Assembly: GCA_017591395.1 (NCBI GenBank)
Contig: WEDG01002045.1
Coordinates: 1 to 64,000, forward strand
From: Schistocephalus solidus
Taxonomy: Eukaryota; Platyhelminthes; Cestoda; Diphyllobothriidea; Diphyllobothriidae
Length of the DNA: 64,000 bases
Reading direction: 5' to 3'
Of this stretch, positions 9,491-19,529 are shown piece by piece. The notes beneath the pieces were generated by a model. It worked only from the letters and a program-made list of their open reading frames with translations. It made no database searches and was not told the origin of the DNA. Position 1 is the first letter of the stretch, and every line of letters starts with the position of its first letter. A program made the position numbers and the translations under genes.

Positions 9491-10489
9491 TGCATTAAAA
9501 TGAAGAGCTCTGGTGTTCTGAGCCATCGCAATCCTAAAGCGATTAATACTCGCCCTGTCTGAATGCTGAGCTGAGTTCTCTGCGTCTTACATTATAAAGT
9601 GACGGATGTGACATTTCTATTCGACCACCAACTGTACATAAGTAGAAATTTTACAGTTAGTAGGACATGAAAACCTTGATTAGTTTACTTGCATACAGCG
9701 AAAATAGATGATACTGGGAAATAGTTGCAAAGCATGCAAGCGTAAGAAAGAAAAAGGTTTACCATCAGTTAAGTTCGGGGCTAGGGTTTTAGTCGGAAAC
9801 TTTCTAAACCCCAGAGGATATCACATGAGATGTTCTGAATGTTTACTGCGTGACGTCAGAGAAAGTAAACTTGGGACTGTGACTTGTGTATTCTGAAGAG
9901 GGTTAAGGAGCGCGGTTCGCCGGTATTCAGTAGGTGCTGTAGCTGTCATCTTTAGGCTTGACGAGTCGAACTATTGCCCTGAGGCGCAACCGCAGGGCAA
10001 CCATGTACTAACTGGCCTATTTTGACAGGAGCCTCACTGAATTTGCTGTGGAGGAGGAGCTGAAACTTTGTCATTTATGTCGGAAGAGGGGGGTGGGGAG
10101 AGAGAATTAAGGGTGAGACAGAGCTGCTGACCAGAATATTCACTTAGGCTGTATACAGTGTAGATTTTTTAGAATCCTTTGTTCCCTACCCCCTCAGTAT
10201 ACATAGGTTTGAACAGATTATACCGAAACCAGTTACGTGCATTCGTACGCTACTGGCAAAGTGGATCTTGCATCAGCTTCTTGCCTCTGCTATCTTTGCC
10301 ACAAACCTCAGATCCTCTGTGTGAAGCCTTGTCACTGTCCACTCGGCCATGCATCGGGGAAACACCGGATACTCGGTGTCTGAACAGACGGTCCGCTAAT
10401 AAGTCAACTTCCTCTGGATTTTGGAACAACCAGATGTTGGACAGTAGGTTGATTGTGACTGAGGAACAGATAATGAATGAATGCCTAAA
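9491..10489. other. No gene recognised
   Basis: Intergenic sequence with short, unconserved open frames. An open frame at 10179-10619 ends in antisense SINE sequence and has no recognisable domain. Confidence 0.4.
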
Positions 10490-10665
10490 GATACAAGAGG
10501 AGACTGGAGTGGCCTTTTCTGCCTCTTTAGCCACCATCAGCCGGTTATACCCGATTCCAGGTGGTGCCCCACCCGAGACTCAAACCCGCGACCTGTTGAT
10601 CAGAAGTCAAATGCTCTAACTATTAAGCCACGGGTTCGCTGTCTTCCGGTTTAGCTAAGGAATAT
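10490..10665 (-). mobile_element. tRNA-Arg-headed SINE, copy a
   Basis: On the minus strand a tRNA-like head (box A TGGCTTAATAGTTAGAGC, an anticodon-loop region ACTTCTGATC, box B GGGTTTGAGTCTC) is followed by the family body. The hammerhead segment (10502-10544) is decayed: the core reads CTGATGG instead of CTGATGA, while GAAA and the CCAGTC stem I strand remain. This copy supplies the end of a spurious open frame on the other strand. Confidence 0.8.
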
Positions 10666-12854
10666 TGAAATTCGTTGAACGTAAATCACCCATCTCTTTT
10701 TGCTAACTGTCGATCTCCGCTAGCTAAAGGTTAAACATAGTGAGCAAACTCTATGGGTCCTGATCGCACATAATCCAAGCCCCACCGATGTCATTTTTCT
10801 GGGAGTATTTATTGTAAATGCTTGTTATGCATACAGTATCCAAGTGGCAACATTCTTCCCATTGCAAGTCGTGTTCGAAGCTTACATTCTGGATTAAAAT
10901 ATTATGATTTAGTGTGAGGCTTATGACTGCATTTGAAAAACTACGTGTTATCACCAGAAATGGAAGCCGTAGTCCCAGCAGCTCCGATAAATTTGGTTTC
11001 AATTTACAATACGGTTGAGATACGTGAAGACAATAAAAAGAGTGGACGTGATCCGCGAGGGAACAGCTCAGGTCTGGAGTCTCAAACATCAGGCTCTCTT
11101 GGAAATCCCTAGACAAACCATGTTACTGCAGTCTTTGGGGCTTAGTAAAACACCCGAACGAAACAAACTACACCCAGTGAACTGATATTCACCGTCAAAA
11201 TCTCTTATTCCATCCATAGTCCTAGATATACTAATTTTTAAGGTGGGCAGAATTCGGTTCACTAGTAGTTGCGACATAGCAACTCAGATGAGGTTAGATT
11301 TTGAAAAAAACTAATGTTCCTCCCGTCTCCCGTAGGAGTTGCAGGCTATCAGTCTGCTTAGTGAACACTTTATCTCTGACATTTGACAGGGCACGAATTA
11401 TGGACAGCACGGAGATTGGAGGTTACACATATTGGGCTTGGACGTATATCTTGGTTGCAGTGAGGCGTTTTGGAAGAGAGGCTAGTGACAGCCGAGGTTT
11501 GTATCTTTTGTATCTCAAGCTGGGGAAAGAGCAGACTTCCAGAGCCCTTCTGGTCTCCTTCCGTAGTGGGGAAGGTTTCTGTTTGTGCACCTAACCGATC
11601 ATACTTGGCAGCCTTAAAACGCCGGCTAGCACCGCATTTCGAAAACCTTTCTTTTCTGGATAAACAAGGCCACGAAGGCAGTTTGCTTGTTCTTCTCCCT
11701 CACTGCACACTTCGTCGTCGGAAATTCGATGTAAGCCTAGAGGGTAACTGACACACGGGTACCTGGTACTCTGAATTTTATCTCTTACTGTTATCGCTTT
11801 TGAGAACCTGCCAAGACTGACCTAAAATAAGTCTTCACCGACTTCTTATGTGCCGCGCACAGCATGGCGATACAATGTTTGCATTAGTTAATACATCGGC
11901 GAGAATCTCAGGATGATACTGTTACTTTGTAAACCCCCTCACCATACTTTACTCAGCGATATTAGTGCAACTCTCCGCTTTGTATCTCGTGGATAAGTTT
12001 GCTCCGTCGGGGAGTACATGTGGTCAAGTGGCCTCCTCGCTACGTCCTTGACCTCACTTATTCGGCGTCCGGAAAAAAAACCTTTAATAAATATGACTTC
12101 AGGATTCCGTCTGACAGCCTTCAACCAAGTCGGCGAAGCCCCTGAGATCCGAAAAAAAATGTCTAATGTAATATCTTTTGTCTCCCAGAGTTGTTTTGGT
12201 GATGACTTTCTGATTAGGCGACAACGGTAGCATACGCATTATGAAACGTAATCCATCCTTCAACGACTGATTCCGCAGCAAACTGTTGTGAAATTTGCGC
12301 TTGAGTAGGAAGTTCTGCAAGCTTTCATAATCCTTAAGGACCAGCATCTTGAAGGCAGACCAATGAGTAATGTGTTATTGAAAATATGCTATAAGAACAC
12401 TTTAGAGGATGCACAGATTTGGCGACGATTGACTACGCCCAAGTTTAAAAACAGTAGCAATTTAGGCCATTTGCGTTCACAATGGCTCTTCCTTGGCTTT
12501 ACATGTCGAGAGCTGGTCAAATATAGAGTTTTCACAAACAATAACTATTAATTAGCTTACTCTCAGCCGATGTCTACTTCCATAAATCAGCCAGACTTTG
12601 GTAAACTCCGCCCACCATAGCAGGATGGCTTGCTAACTGCACACAGTATATGTTCTCGGATACTTGCAGTATATGTCTAGGCTAAGTAAGTAAGACGGTT
12701 GCCTTAATATTGTAACAATTTACCGGTGAAAACACCATCTTTCCTAACATGTCCTCCTGTTTAGCATAGTCTTAATGTGTCTAAACTAGTGTTTGAAAAT
12801 AAGTTCCACGATTAGGTTGTTTTTGACCTTGCAAAAATTGGAACATTACCAGCA
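10666..12854. other. No gene recognised
   Basis: Short open frames on both strands (11301-11594, 11470-11751, 12018-12230) lack recognisable domains. No repeat family matched by eye. Confidence 0.4.
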
Positions 12855-13030
12855 AACACAAGGGAGACTGGAATGACCATTTATGGCGTATTAGCAGGTA
12901 TAAAGCAAGTATACCCAACCCCAGGTAGTGCATCACCCGAGGCTCAAACATGTGACCTGTTGCTCAGCAGTCCAACATTCAAAAAAATTGAGCCACTGGA
13001 TCGTTGTTGTCGTCCTCCCACCAGTGTTGA
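12855..13030 (-). mobile_element. tRNA-Arg-headed SINE, copy b (degenerate)
   Basis: Minus-strand copy with a recognisable tail (ACTCCAGTCTCCCTTG-like) and tRNA head, but with many substitutions. The hammerhead segment is no longer recognisable apart from the CCAGTC stem strand. It lies head-to-head with copy c, which starts immediately after it. Confidence 0.65.
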
Positions 13031-13031
13031 T

Positions 13032-13290
13032 ATTCCTGATTGAAACCGGCAAAAACATAAGCCTTTGGCTCAAAGGTTAGAGTTTTAAACTTCTAATCGG
13101 CAGGTCACGGGTTCGAACCTCGGGTGGGGCATCCCTTGGTGTGATTGATTGATGACGGTGATAAGCCAGAACAGGCCATTTCAATCTCCCTTGTTTTTAT
13201 CAATAGTGTTCGTGCGCCTTTAGTATTAATTGATGCGCGGCTGCGGGCGGAGCTCGAGAGTGATCCTCAAGGCAGAAGAGTTTAGCATCC
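13032..13290 (+). mobile_element. tRNA-Arg-headed SINE, copy c
   Basis: Plus-strand copy: a linker (GAAACCGGCAA), the tRNA head with box A TGGCTCAAAGGTTAGAG and box B GGGTTCGAACCTCGG, a hammerhead-like body (13142-13187, TTGATGA and GAAC in place of CTGATGA and GAAA), the tail, and then a second copy of the family's GC-rich module (about 13212-13290). Confidence 0.7.
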
Positions 13291-13347
13291 GACAGTTTAG
13301 CATCCATCCATAAATGTGCAAGCCTTGTCAAACCAGCATGACCAGCT

Positions 13348-13498
13348 TAGGAAAAAAACAAGGGCTACTGGAATGGTCATGTCTGCCCCATTAACCACCA
13401 TCAGCCAGTTATATCCAATCCCAGGTGCTGCCGCACCCGAGACTCGAACCTGCGGCCTGTTGATCAGAACGCCAACGCTATAGCCATTGCTTTTAATA
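13348..13498 (-). mobile_element. tRNA-Arg-headed SINE, copy d (truncated head)
   Basis: Minus strand. Tail and hammerhead region (13366-13408; core reads CTGATGG and GACA) are present, and the head breaks off near 13490. It joins there to a GC-rich module in the opposite orientation. Confidence 0.65.
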
Positions 13499-13604
13499 GG
13501 AGCCGCTGTGCGGCTGCTGGAGGAACTCGTGAATGAGTTCCCAAGGCACAGCGGAATGAGTGAATCCTGTAAACGATTGGTGAACTTAACTGTGCTTAAG
13601 AGAA
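13497..13604 (+). repeat. SINE GC-rich module with terminal hairpin
   Basis: It starts with the perfect hairpin AGCCG-CTGTG-CGGCT and continues with the block (GAACTCGTGAATGAGTTCC, CCAAGGCACAGCGGAAT, GATTGGTGAAC) that flanks the tRNA head in better copies at 18.5, 43.2 and 63.9 kb. Confidence 0.65.
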
Positions 13605-16209
13605 TATTGGCAAGTCCTTGAGTGCTTTCGATGACTTCGATGAAGTCCTTTGTGTAGGCTTTCGAGAACTCTTTAAAGCTCTTACGTCCTACTTGGTCTG
13701 CCCAAAATATTGAAAGTCATGTTCGAATATGGTAGGAAATATTTTCTGAAAATTATTAGGGACTGCATTTGCTGGGCACGAGTTTTGGTCAAAACATTTT
13801 TTTTATCCGTTTCCATCTTTGCGATGTCGAGAAGGTCTCCTCTTATGTTCTCTTGCTCTGTATTTATTAGTACCGGTGTCGCGAATTCATAGAGAGAAGT
13901 TATTCTTCAATACGAATCCATATTTATGGAGTTTGAGCAGTGTTTTGTTAAATGTAATGCCTACTCCACAACGAAGATATTTTCTGGGCGAATACACGGT
14001 CCTCTCAGTGGGTCAATGGCATTGCGCAGAGAAAAACACCAGTTGAAAGTAAGTAGACAATTAATTATGGATCACAAATGGGTCAAGATTTACAGCACCC
14101 TATCATTTTTTTTGGCGGGAAAACTTTCAATCAAAGCAGTTATAATGTGGATCCTTTGTCCAGTAGTCAGAGGACCCGACTCACAGGCTCCATTACCAAG
14201 TGATCCAATTTAATACGCCATGTCGTTTTGGCATATAATCATGGATTATAACTTGTTAATGAGGATATATAACCCAGAAATTCTCGCACAGCCTCCGCTT
14301 GTTTGTGTGTCCATAAGAGTCCCAAGAGAATTTGACTCAGAAATAAAAACGGTTTCTTATACTCCAGTATGGAGGAAAGTGACATACGAAAGGCTAACGG
14401 TTTATCCACGCGTTTTTTACTTAAAGCTGTGAGGTTTTAATCAGATGAACCAATAGAAAATTAACGCGTTTCGCTCCTCAGAAACATTTCCTCACGGATT
14501 AGCTAAGGAATTATATATGTAATATGTGATAATCTTCGCACATTGCCTTGTAAAATGACCTGCAATGCGTGTCACAAAAGCCAGTAGGCCTCTTCTTCAA
14601 AAAGGTAAACACATTGTCGTACAAAAAGCACTTTCGCTACAGTCAGCATAGGTAGTTTTTGATTCGCGGCAAGAATCGTCTGCCAGGATCAAGTTTTCTT
14701 ACTTATTTTTTTCCCTCCTTTCGTGACCACAAGTTGAAAAAGTGAAAGTTTCTAGTAAGGTTAGTTTTCACACGCTAGCTTTTCCCTGACGTATACTTAC
14801 TCCAAACTAACCAGCTATGCACAGGCTCTTAAGCGATCGTGAGCTTGTATTTTGTACAAAAAGCCTCCTATAAGAATATATCTTCACCAAAAAGCAATCT
14901 TTCTTTACAATGCTGTATTTTACTCCTTGGGTAATCATTTTTTTCATTTAATTTCTGCTGAATTTAACTGTAGCCATATGTTCGCTCCCAATTACTGGTT
15001 AAACTACTTTCTGTCAGGTAAATTTGAAAGTATAATTGAACCCTGCTAGATAGTTAAACGAAAAATTAAAAAAAAATTCAATGCAAAATGTATACTTTTG
15101 AAATACCTATCTACTGAGTCCTGTTTTAAGGTAAAGCATTTAAAGTAAAGTAGGATGCATTTGAGTTAAAGACCTATTGCCCATCTCACACGTCGTTGAT
15201 TTGAAATTAACTTGGCCTGTCTACTTAAGCGACAAATCAGGTAATAATGTATTCCAGGTGGAAAGTGAAGTCACAGTCAAATCCGGTCCGACAATCACGG
15301 ATCCACCCCGGTCGTACTCTTATGCAAATGTACTTCCCGCGGACATCTAATTCACTTAAATCCGCTGATTACACTTAAAGGGTGCGAAAGCGTAACAGGA
15401 ACTTTAGTTAAGTTAATTTAAAAAGTAAACTTCTCAAATAAGTGCGCAAAGAAAGTTTCCTGGTGCTCTGAAGATTGTACATTGAAGGCATAAAATTGGA
15501 AACTAGTTAAAACTGGGCTGGAAAAAAAAAACAGCTCTAAGCGAAGACAGGCATGATAAATTATTCGAAGTAAGTGAAAACACGCTGGATAGCTGACTGG
15601 CTTTTCCCCAATATTTATTCTAATGACAGTCGAGAACCTCAATGACAATAAGCATTACTTTGATAATGAGCAGGCTTTCATATACCTGACTTTGTATGAA
15701 TTCATTTAGATGTACAAAGAACTTTCAAGCAATGCTAGTCATAGCTTAGTAAACTGAACCCCTGTACTGGTTCTTGAATCAGTCAACAGCTGTATGAGAA
15801 ATTAGCTAATTGGCTTCATCTTGTGCAATTAGTTATTTTCGAATAGACTGTTACAGAAAACACAAAACAAAAGAGATGAATTTGACCTCTTTGGCTAGTT
15901 TTTATATACATTTTTAGGAAGAGGCAAGTCTGAAGCATTTGGCTAGTGGTCTGTGAGCTGAACCACACCAAATGACGTGCTTAATGGAAGGTCAGGTGCA
16001 TCCGCCACAGTCATTCTCATTTTTCTGTTTCTACATGCTCTGGCACACAGCCAGCAAGGAAAGAGTTTCGCACAGGGTGGAAATTGAGTCACAAATCGTC
16101 TCAAAACTGCATTTTCTTTGCCTTTGTTGAGCATGCAAAATGTATTTAGACTAAAGGACGCTAGATATATGTGCCTATATATAGCGATAAGCAGAAGAGC
16201 CTCATCGAT
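13605..16209. other. No gene recognised
   Basis: AT-rich sequence. Open frames at 13819-14046, 13926-14213 and 14220-14432 have no recognised domains and no supporting signals. Confidence 0.4.
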
Positions 16210-16345
16210 CAAAAACAAGGAAGACGGGAATGGACATCTCTAGCGTATTCGGCTTCATCAGCCAGCCATGCCCATCAGTTAGTTTCGGATCTCACGGGGT
16301 TTGAACCTCGAATATTTGGTCATTGAGTCAAACGCTCAAATACGC
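16210..16345 (-). mobile_element. tRNA-Arg-headed SINE, copy e (degenerate)
   Basis: Minus strand. Hammerhead segment 16223-16266 keeps CTGATGA intact and the GGCTGG stem I strand, but GAAA has become GAGA. The tRNA head is decayed but box B-like sequence GAGGTTCAAACC is still visible. Confidence 0.65.
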
Positions 16346-18224
16346 AACAAAAGACTTGTCCTGTCGGTTGCACTCGGGTTTCCGGACATTCTCCTCCCAC
16401 ATTGTCTTCGAGACTCAATGGAGAGCCCTTGCAGGCGATGGTAAAGTGACTAATAATATGTGCAGAAACAAATGGCCGAACACGACAGCAAAAAGCGGGT
16501 CAAGCATGTCACATAACGCGCTTGGTGAGCTCAATAACCGCATAATTAATATTCCCGATCGCAACCGACAGTGCAACGGACCTGTAGCTCAATAGACTTA
16601 AGAATTCTGCTGTTTTGTAAATTCGCAATTTAAATTGCTTATTTATAGAGTTTTCTATAGCCTTGAAGATATTTTTAGGAACAGGTCGCGAATCACATTT
16701 AACTACGCCCTCACTATTGGCCTCCAACATTTTCCCCTAACTACACATCTTTGTGAGACAAATTGCTCTAGATAGGAGTCACCTTGGAATTCTTCCTTGT
16801 GGATAACTCCTGTCCGACCTAAGGTCTGCATCCAGATCCATTTGGTTATCCGTTCTGTGAATCTGTTCTAAGCTACGGGCTTACTCACATCGTTTGCACT
16901 TAATAATCTCGTACATGCACCTTATTTCATTTAAGTGGATGGGTGAAACTCCATTTCCGTGAGACTCTGAGTATTGTCAATCGCAGCCGACACGGTGCGA
17001 CCCTTAGTTAATGAAAAAAGCGTAATTAACCAAATACTTCAATCAAAACTAGCATGATAGGTCATCATGCAGCCGGATTTGACCGGGGATCATTAAATAA
17101 ATCCTGGTGAGGTCTTCTTTCCAAGCATCAACCTCCGTTCAAGGGTTTTCGACAGCCATAAAGGTTTTTTTACTCCACTGCTGTTGGCGCTGATTGGCAG
17201 TGTCAGTAATTACTTCTCATGCAGCACGAACATTTACTCTGCCCATCTCATAAATGTGTTGATCTCTTTGAGCACCTTGGATGGCGACAGGGAAGCTAAT
17301 TGAAGGTTGTAGTTGAAACATGTAACTATAGGCAATTGGTTACGACTACCATCCGATGGAGACTCACGCTTACCAGACGCGGTCACAGAAAGCAGACAGA
17401 TTTCCTTTGGGAGTCAAACATATGCAGACGTTACGGCTGCAACGGAAACATACGTCGCGTTGTCAACAGCAGCAGATACAAATGACCAGGTGTGTTGTGT
17501 GGGACGTAAGATGGGGAGGGGGCACGATCCTGCGCAACTTCATTAAAAATGGAGCACAATCTCGAGTCTGTGCCGGCGGTCGAGAAGAGTTAATGCGGTC
17601 TAGCCGTTCAAAAAACCTGTCTGAATGATTTATGCCCGCTAAGCCCGTCGACCCAATGCAACCAATTGACCAGCTAAGACGCACTGCTTGTGTATGCAAT
17701 TTGCGCGAATAATGAAGGTTCGCCTGCATGAAAACGACAAGGATTCCGCCGGGGGGGGAGGAGGTTAGTGGAGGAGTGTGGGGGAGACAAAACTGTGTTC
17801 TGTTCCGTGACTAACCACATGAGAATAACTGAAAGCCACCCGGCTCACAATACACTGGAATATAGCATCCCTACGTCACTAGTGCTAACTAAGGGATACG
17901 TTGATACCTATTTCAAAAGAATGAACTAAAATACAACAATATAAGGAGCCTGCAAGGTACGCTTATAAGGAGTGGAATTTGGGGGCCATTTGAATGCACA
18001 CTCGGCACAACCGCATCTATAATATGATTTTGGTTTCTGTCAGCTCAGCTTTCGCTGATCTGAAAGTGAGAAAGGGAAGTGTCATCCTTATACGACTGCT
18101 GGAACGAAACCTTCTGAGGGCATTTTAGGGACACCATTAAAAGTTAGGTAATCCCTATATAGCGTAAACCGTAAAATACTACTTTCAAGCTACTACTCGG
18201 GCTGGATATATAGTACAGAGGTAT
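16346..18224. other. No gene recognised
   Basis: Contains a G/C-rich patch with a run of nine Gs near 17750 and overlapping short open frames at 17300-17730 with no recognised domain. Confidence 0.4.
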
Positions 18225-18635
18225 ATGGGCACTCAACGATCGGCTACGTGACTTAATCATCCCGTTGTGCCTTGGAGCTCTCTCTCTAGGGCCCCATCAG
18301 CAGCCGTAGCTGCTAGTAACATAGGTAAAACAGGATAACTGACAAAGACAAGGAGACTACAATGGCCATTTCTGGCGTATGAGCCATCATCAGCCAGCCA
18401 TACCCAACCCCAGTTGGTGTCCCACTCGAGGATTGAACCCGTGACCTCTTAACCAGAAGTCCAGCACTCTAGCGACTGAGCCACGGGTTCGATGTCTTGC
18501 CGGTTTAGATCGGGAATATTGACTTGTGTTTGTTGATGAACGCTCAGCGATCGTTAACGGGATTTAATCGTTCGGCTTTGCCATGGGGCGCATTTTTGAG
18601 CCCCGCCCGCAGCCACACAGCGGCTTGTATTAGTA
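18225..18635 (-). mobile_element. tRNA-Arg-headed SINE, copy f, with module on both sides
   Basis: On the minus strand the order is GC-rich module (18630-18535), linker, tRNA head (about 18490-18420; box A TGGCTCAGTCGCTAGAG, box B GGTTCAATCCTCG), hammerhead (18399-18355), tail, then the module again (18320-18225). The copy is thus longer than one unit, with about 95-bp direct repeats at its ends. It lies beside a trinucleotide tract and a further, inverted module. Confidence 0.8.
18355..18399 (-). ncRNA. Hammerhead ribozyme (type I) within SINE copy f
   Basis: Read on the minus strand: GGCTGG (stem I, 18399-18394), CTGATGA (18393-18387), a stem II hairpin TGGC..GCCA, GAAA (18372-18369), TGGCCA (stem III palindrome), then TT with the predicted cut after 18361, and GTAGTC (stem I). 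All conserved catalytic-core bases are present. The base pair next to the cut is mismatched here, but other copies have CCAGTC, which pairs fully with GGCTGG. Activity is inferred, not shown. Confidence 0.68.
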
Positions 18636-18730
18636 GTATTAGTAGTAGTAGTAGTAGTAGTAGTAGAAGAAGAAGAAGAGGCAGATTAACAATCGGTGAG
18701 CGCTAATCTATCTCTACTACTACTACTACT
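18636..18730. repeat. TAG/AGA/CTA trinucleotide tracts
   Basis: Tandem TAG units pass into AGA units at 18630-18680 and, after a spacer of about 40 bp, CTA units follow at 18712-18733. TAG and CTA are reverse complements, so the locus is an inverted repeat of microsatellites between two oppositely oriented SINE modules. Confidence 0.85.
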
Positions 18731-18836
18731 ACTAGCCGCTGTGCGGCTTCGGATAGTGCTCGAGACTGAGCCCCAAGGCAAAGCCGAACTATTAACTCCC
18801 GGTGACGATCAGTGAGCGTTCATCAACGAAATATTA
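18731..18836 (+). repeat. SINE GC-rich module, plus orientation
   Basis: It begins with the AGCCGCTGTGCGGCT hairpin and continues to GATCAGTGAGCGTTCATCAAC, matching the module at 43137-43235. It is inverted relative to the module of copy f at 18535-18630. Confidence 0.75.
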
Positions 18837-19529
18837 CATGATTCTGCGAAAAATTCGCATAAAATTTTATTGGTAAGATCATTAATGAACTCGTTATCTG
18901 GTAACAAACTTGCAAAAGTAGGACATTAACCACTGCCACACAAGCATTTCTCGGGCGTCAATCCCTTTAGGCTTAAGATGACTAACTTTTTGGCAGCAAT
19001 ATATTGCAAATATGACCGTTCACGTTCACAAAAGGCTGTACTAGGTTAATTAGAGGCTGTTCAATGCCATGAAGCATTTTTTCTCGCTCTTCAATCTACC
19101 ACCCTCCATTTTGGTTATGATGCGAGCGCCTTGGCGCCACCACCCGCGAGCACGTCATCCCGTCTGACTGGAACAGAGTACAATGTTGCTAGTGTTACTT
19201 TAGTCCTACGGACTACTGAAATAGTTTGATACAATATGTGCAGTCAAAAGCGGTTGCTTATGAAAATTCAAAAGGCTAAATAAACTACTTGTGTTTGCTC
19301 TCGGTGCATGTGTGACATTGAAAACTTACGCATCCGTTAAATTCCTTAGCCACCTACAGAAGTACATGAAAGTTAAACTCTGTCTGCTTTTATTATAGGC
19401 TCGTATATGTGATTCCTTTGCAAACTTGAATTTTCATTGCCTTTATATCACGAGGTGTATACATAGCAAAACTGCGATGAAAAGTTTACTGTGGGGTTTT
19501 GTCTACTTCTAGCTGTCAGAGGCGTGCAT
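18837..19529. other. No gene recognised
   Basis: Unremarkable AT-rich sequence up to the satellite. Confidence 0.4.

Noticed and set aside
10179..10619. 146-residue open frame as a gene
   Set aside because: Its C-terminal third is antisense SINE (ETQTRDLLIRSQML comes from the tRNA-like head), and the rest has no domain.
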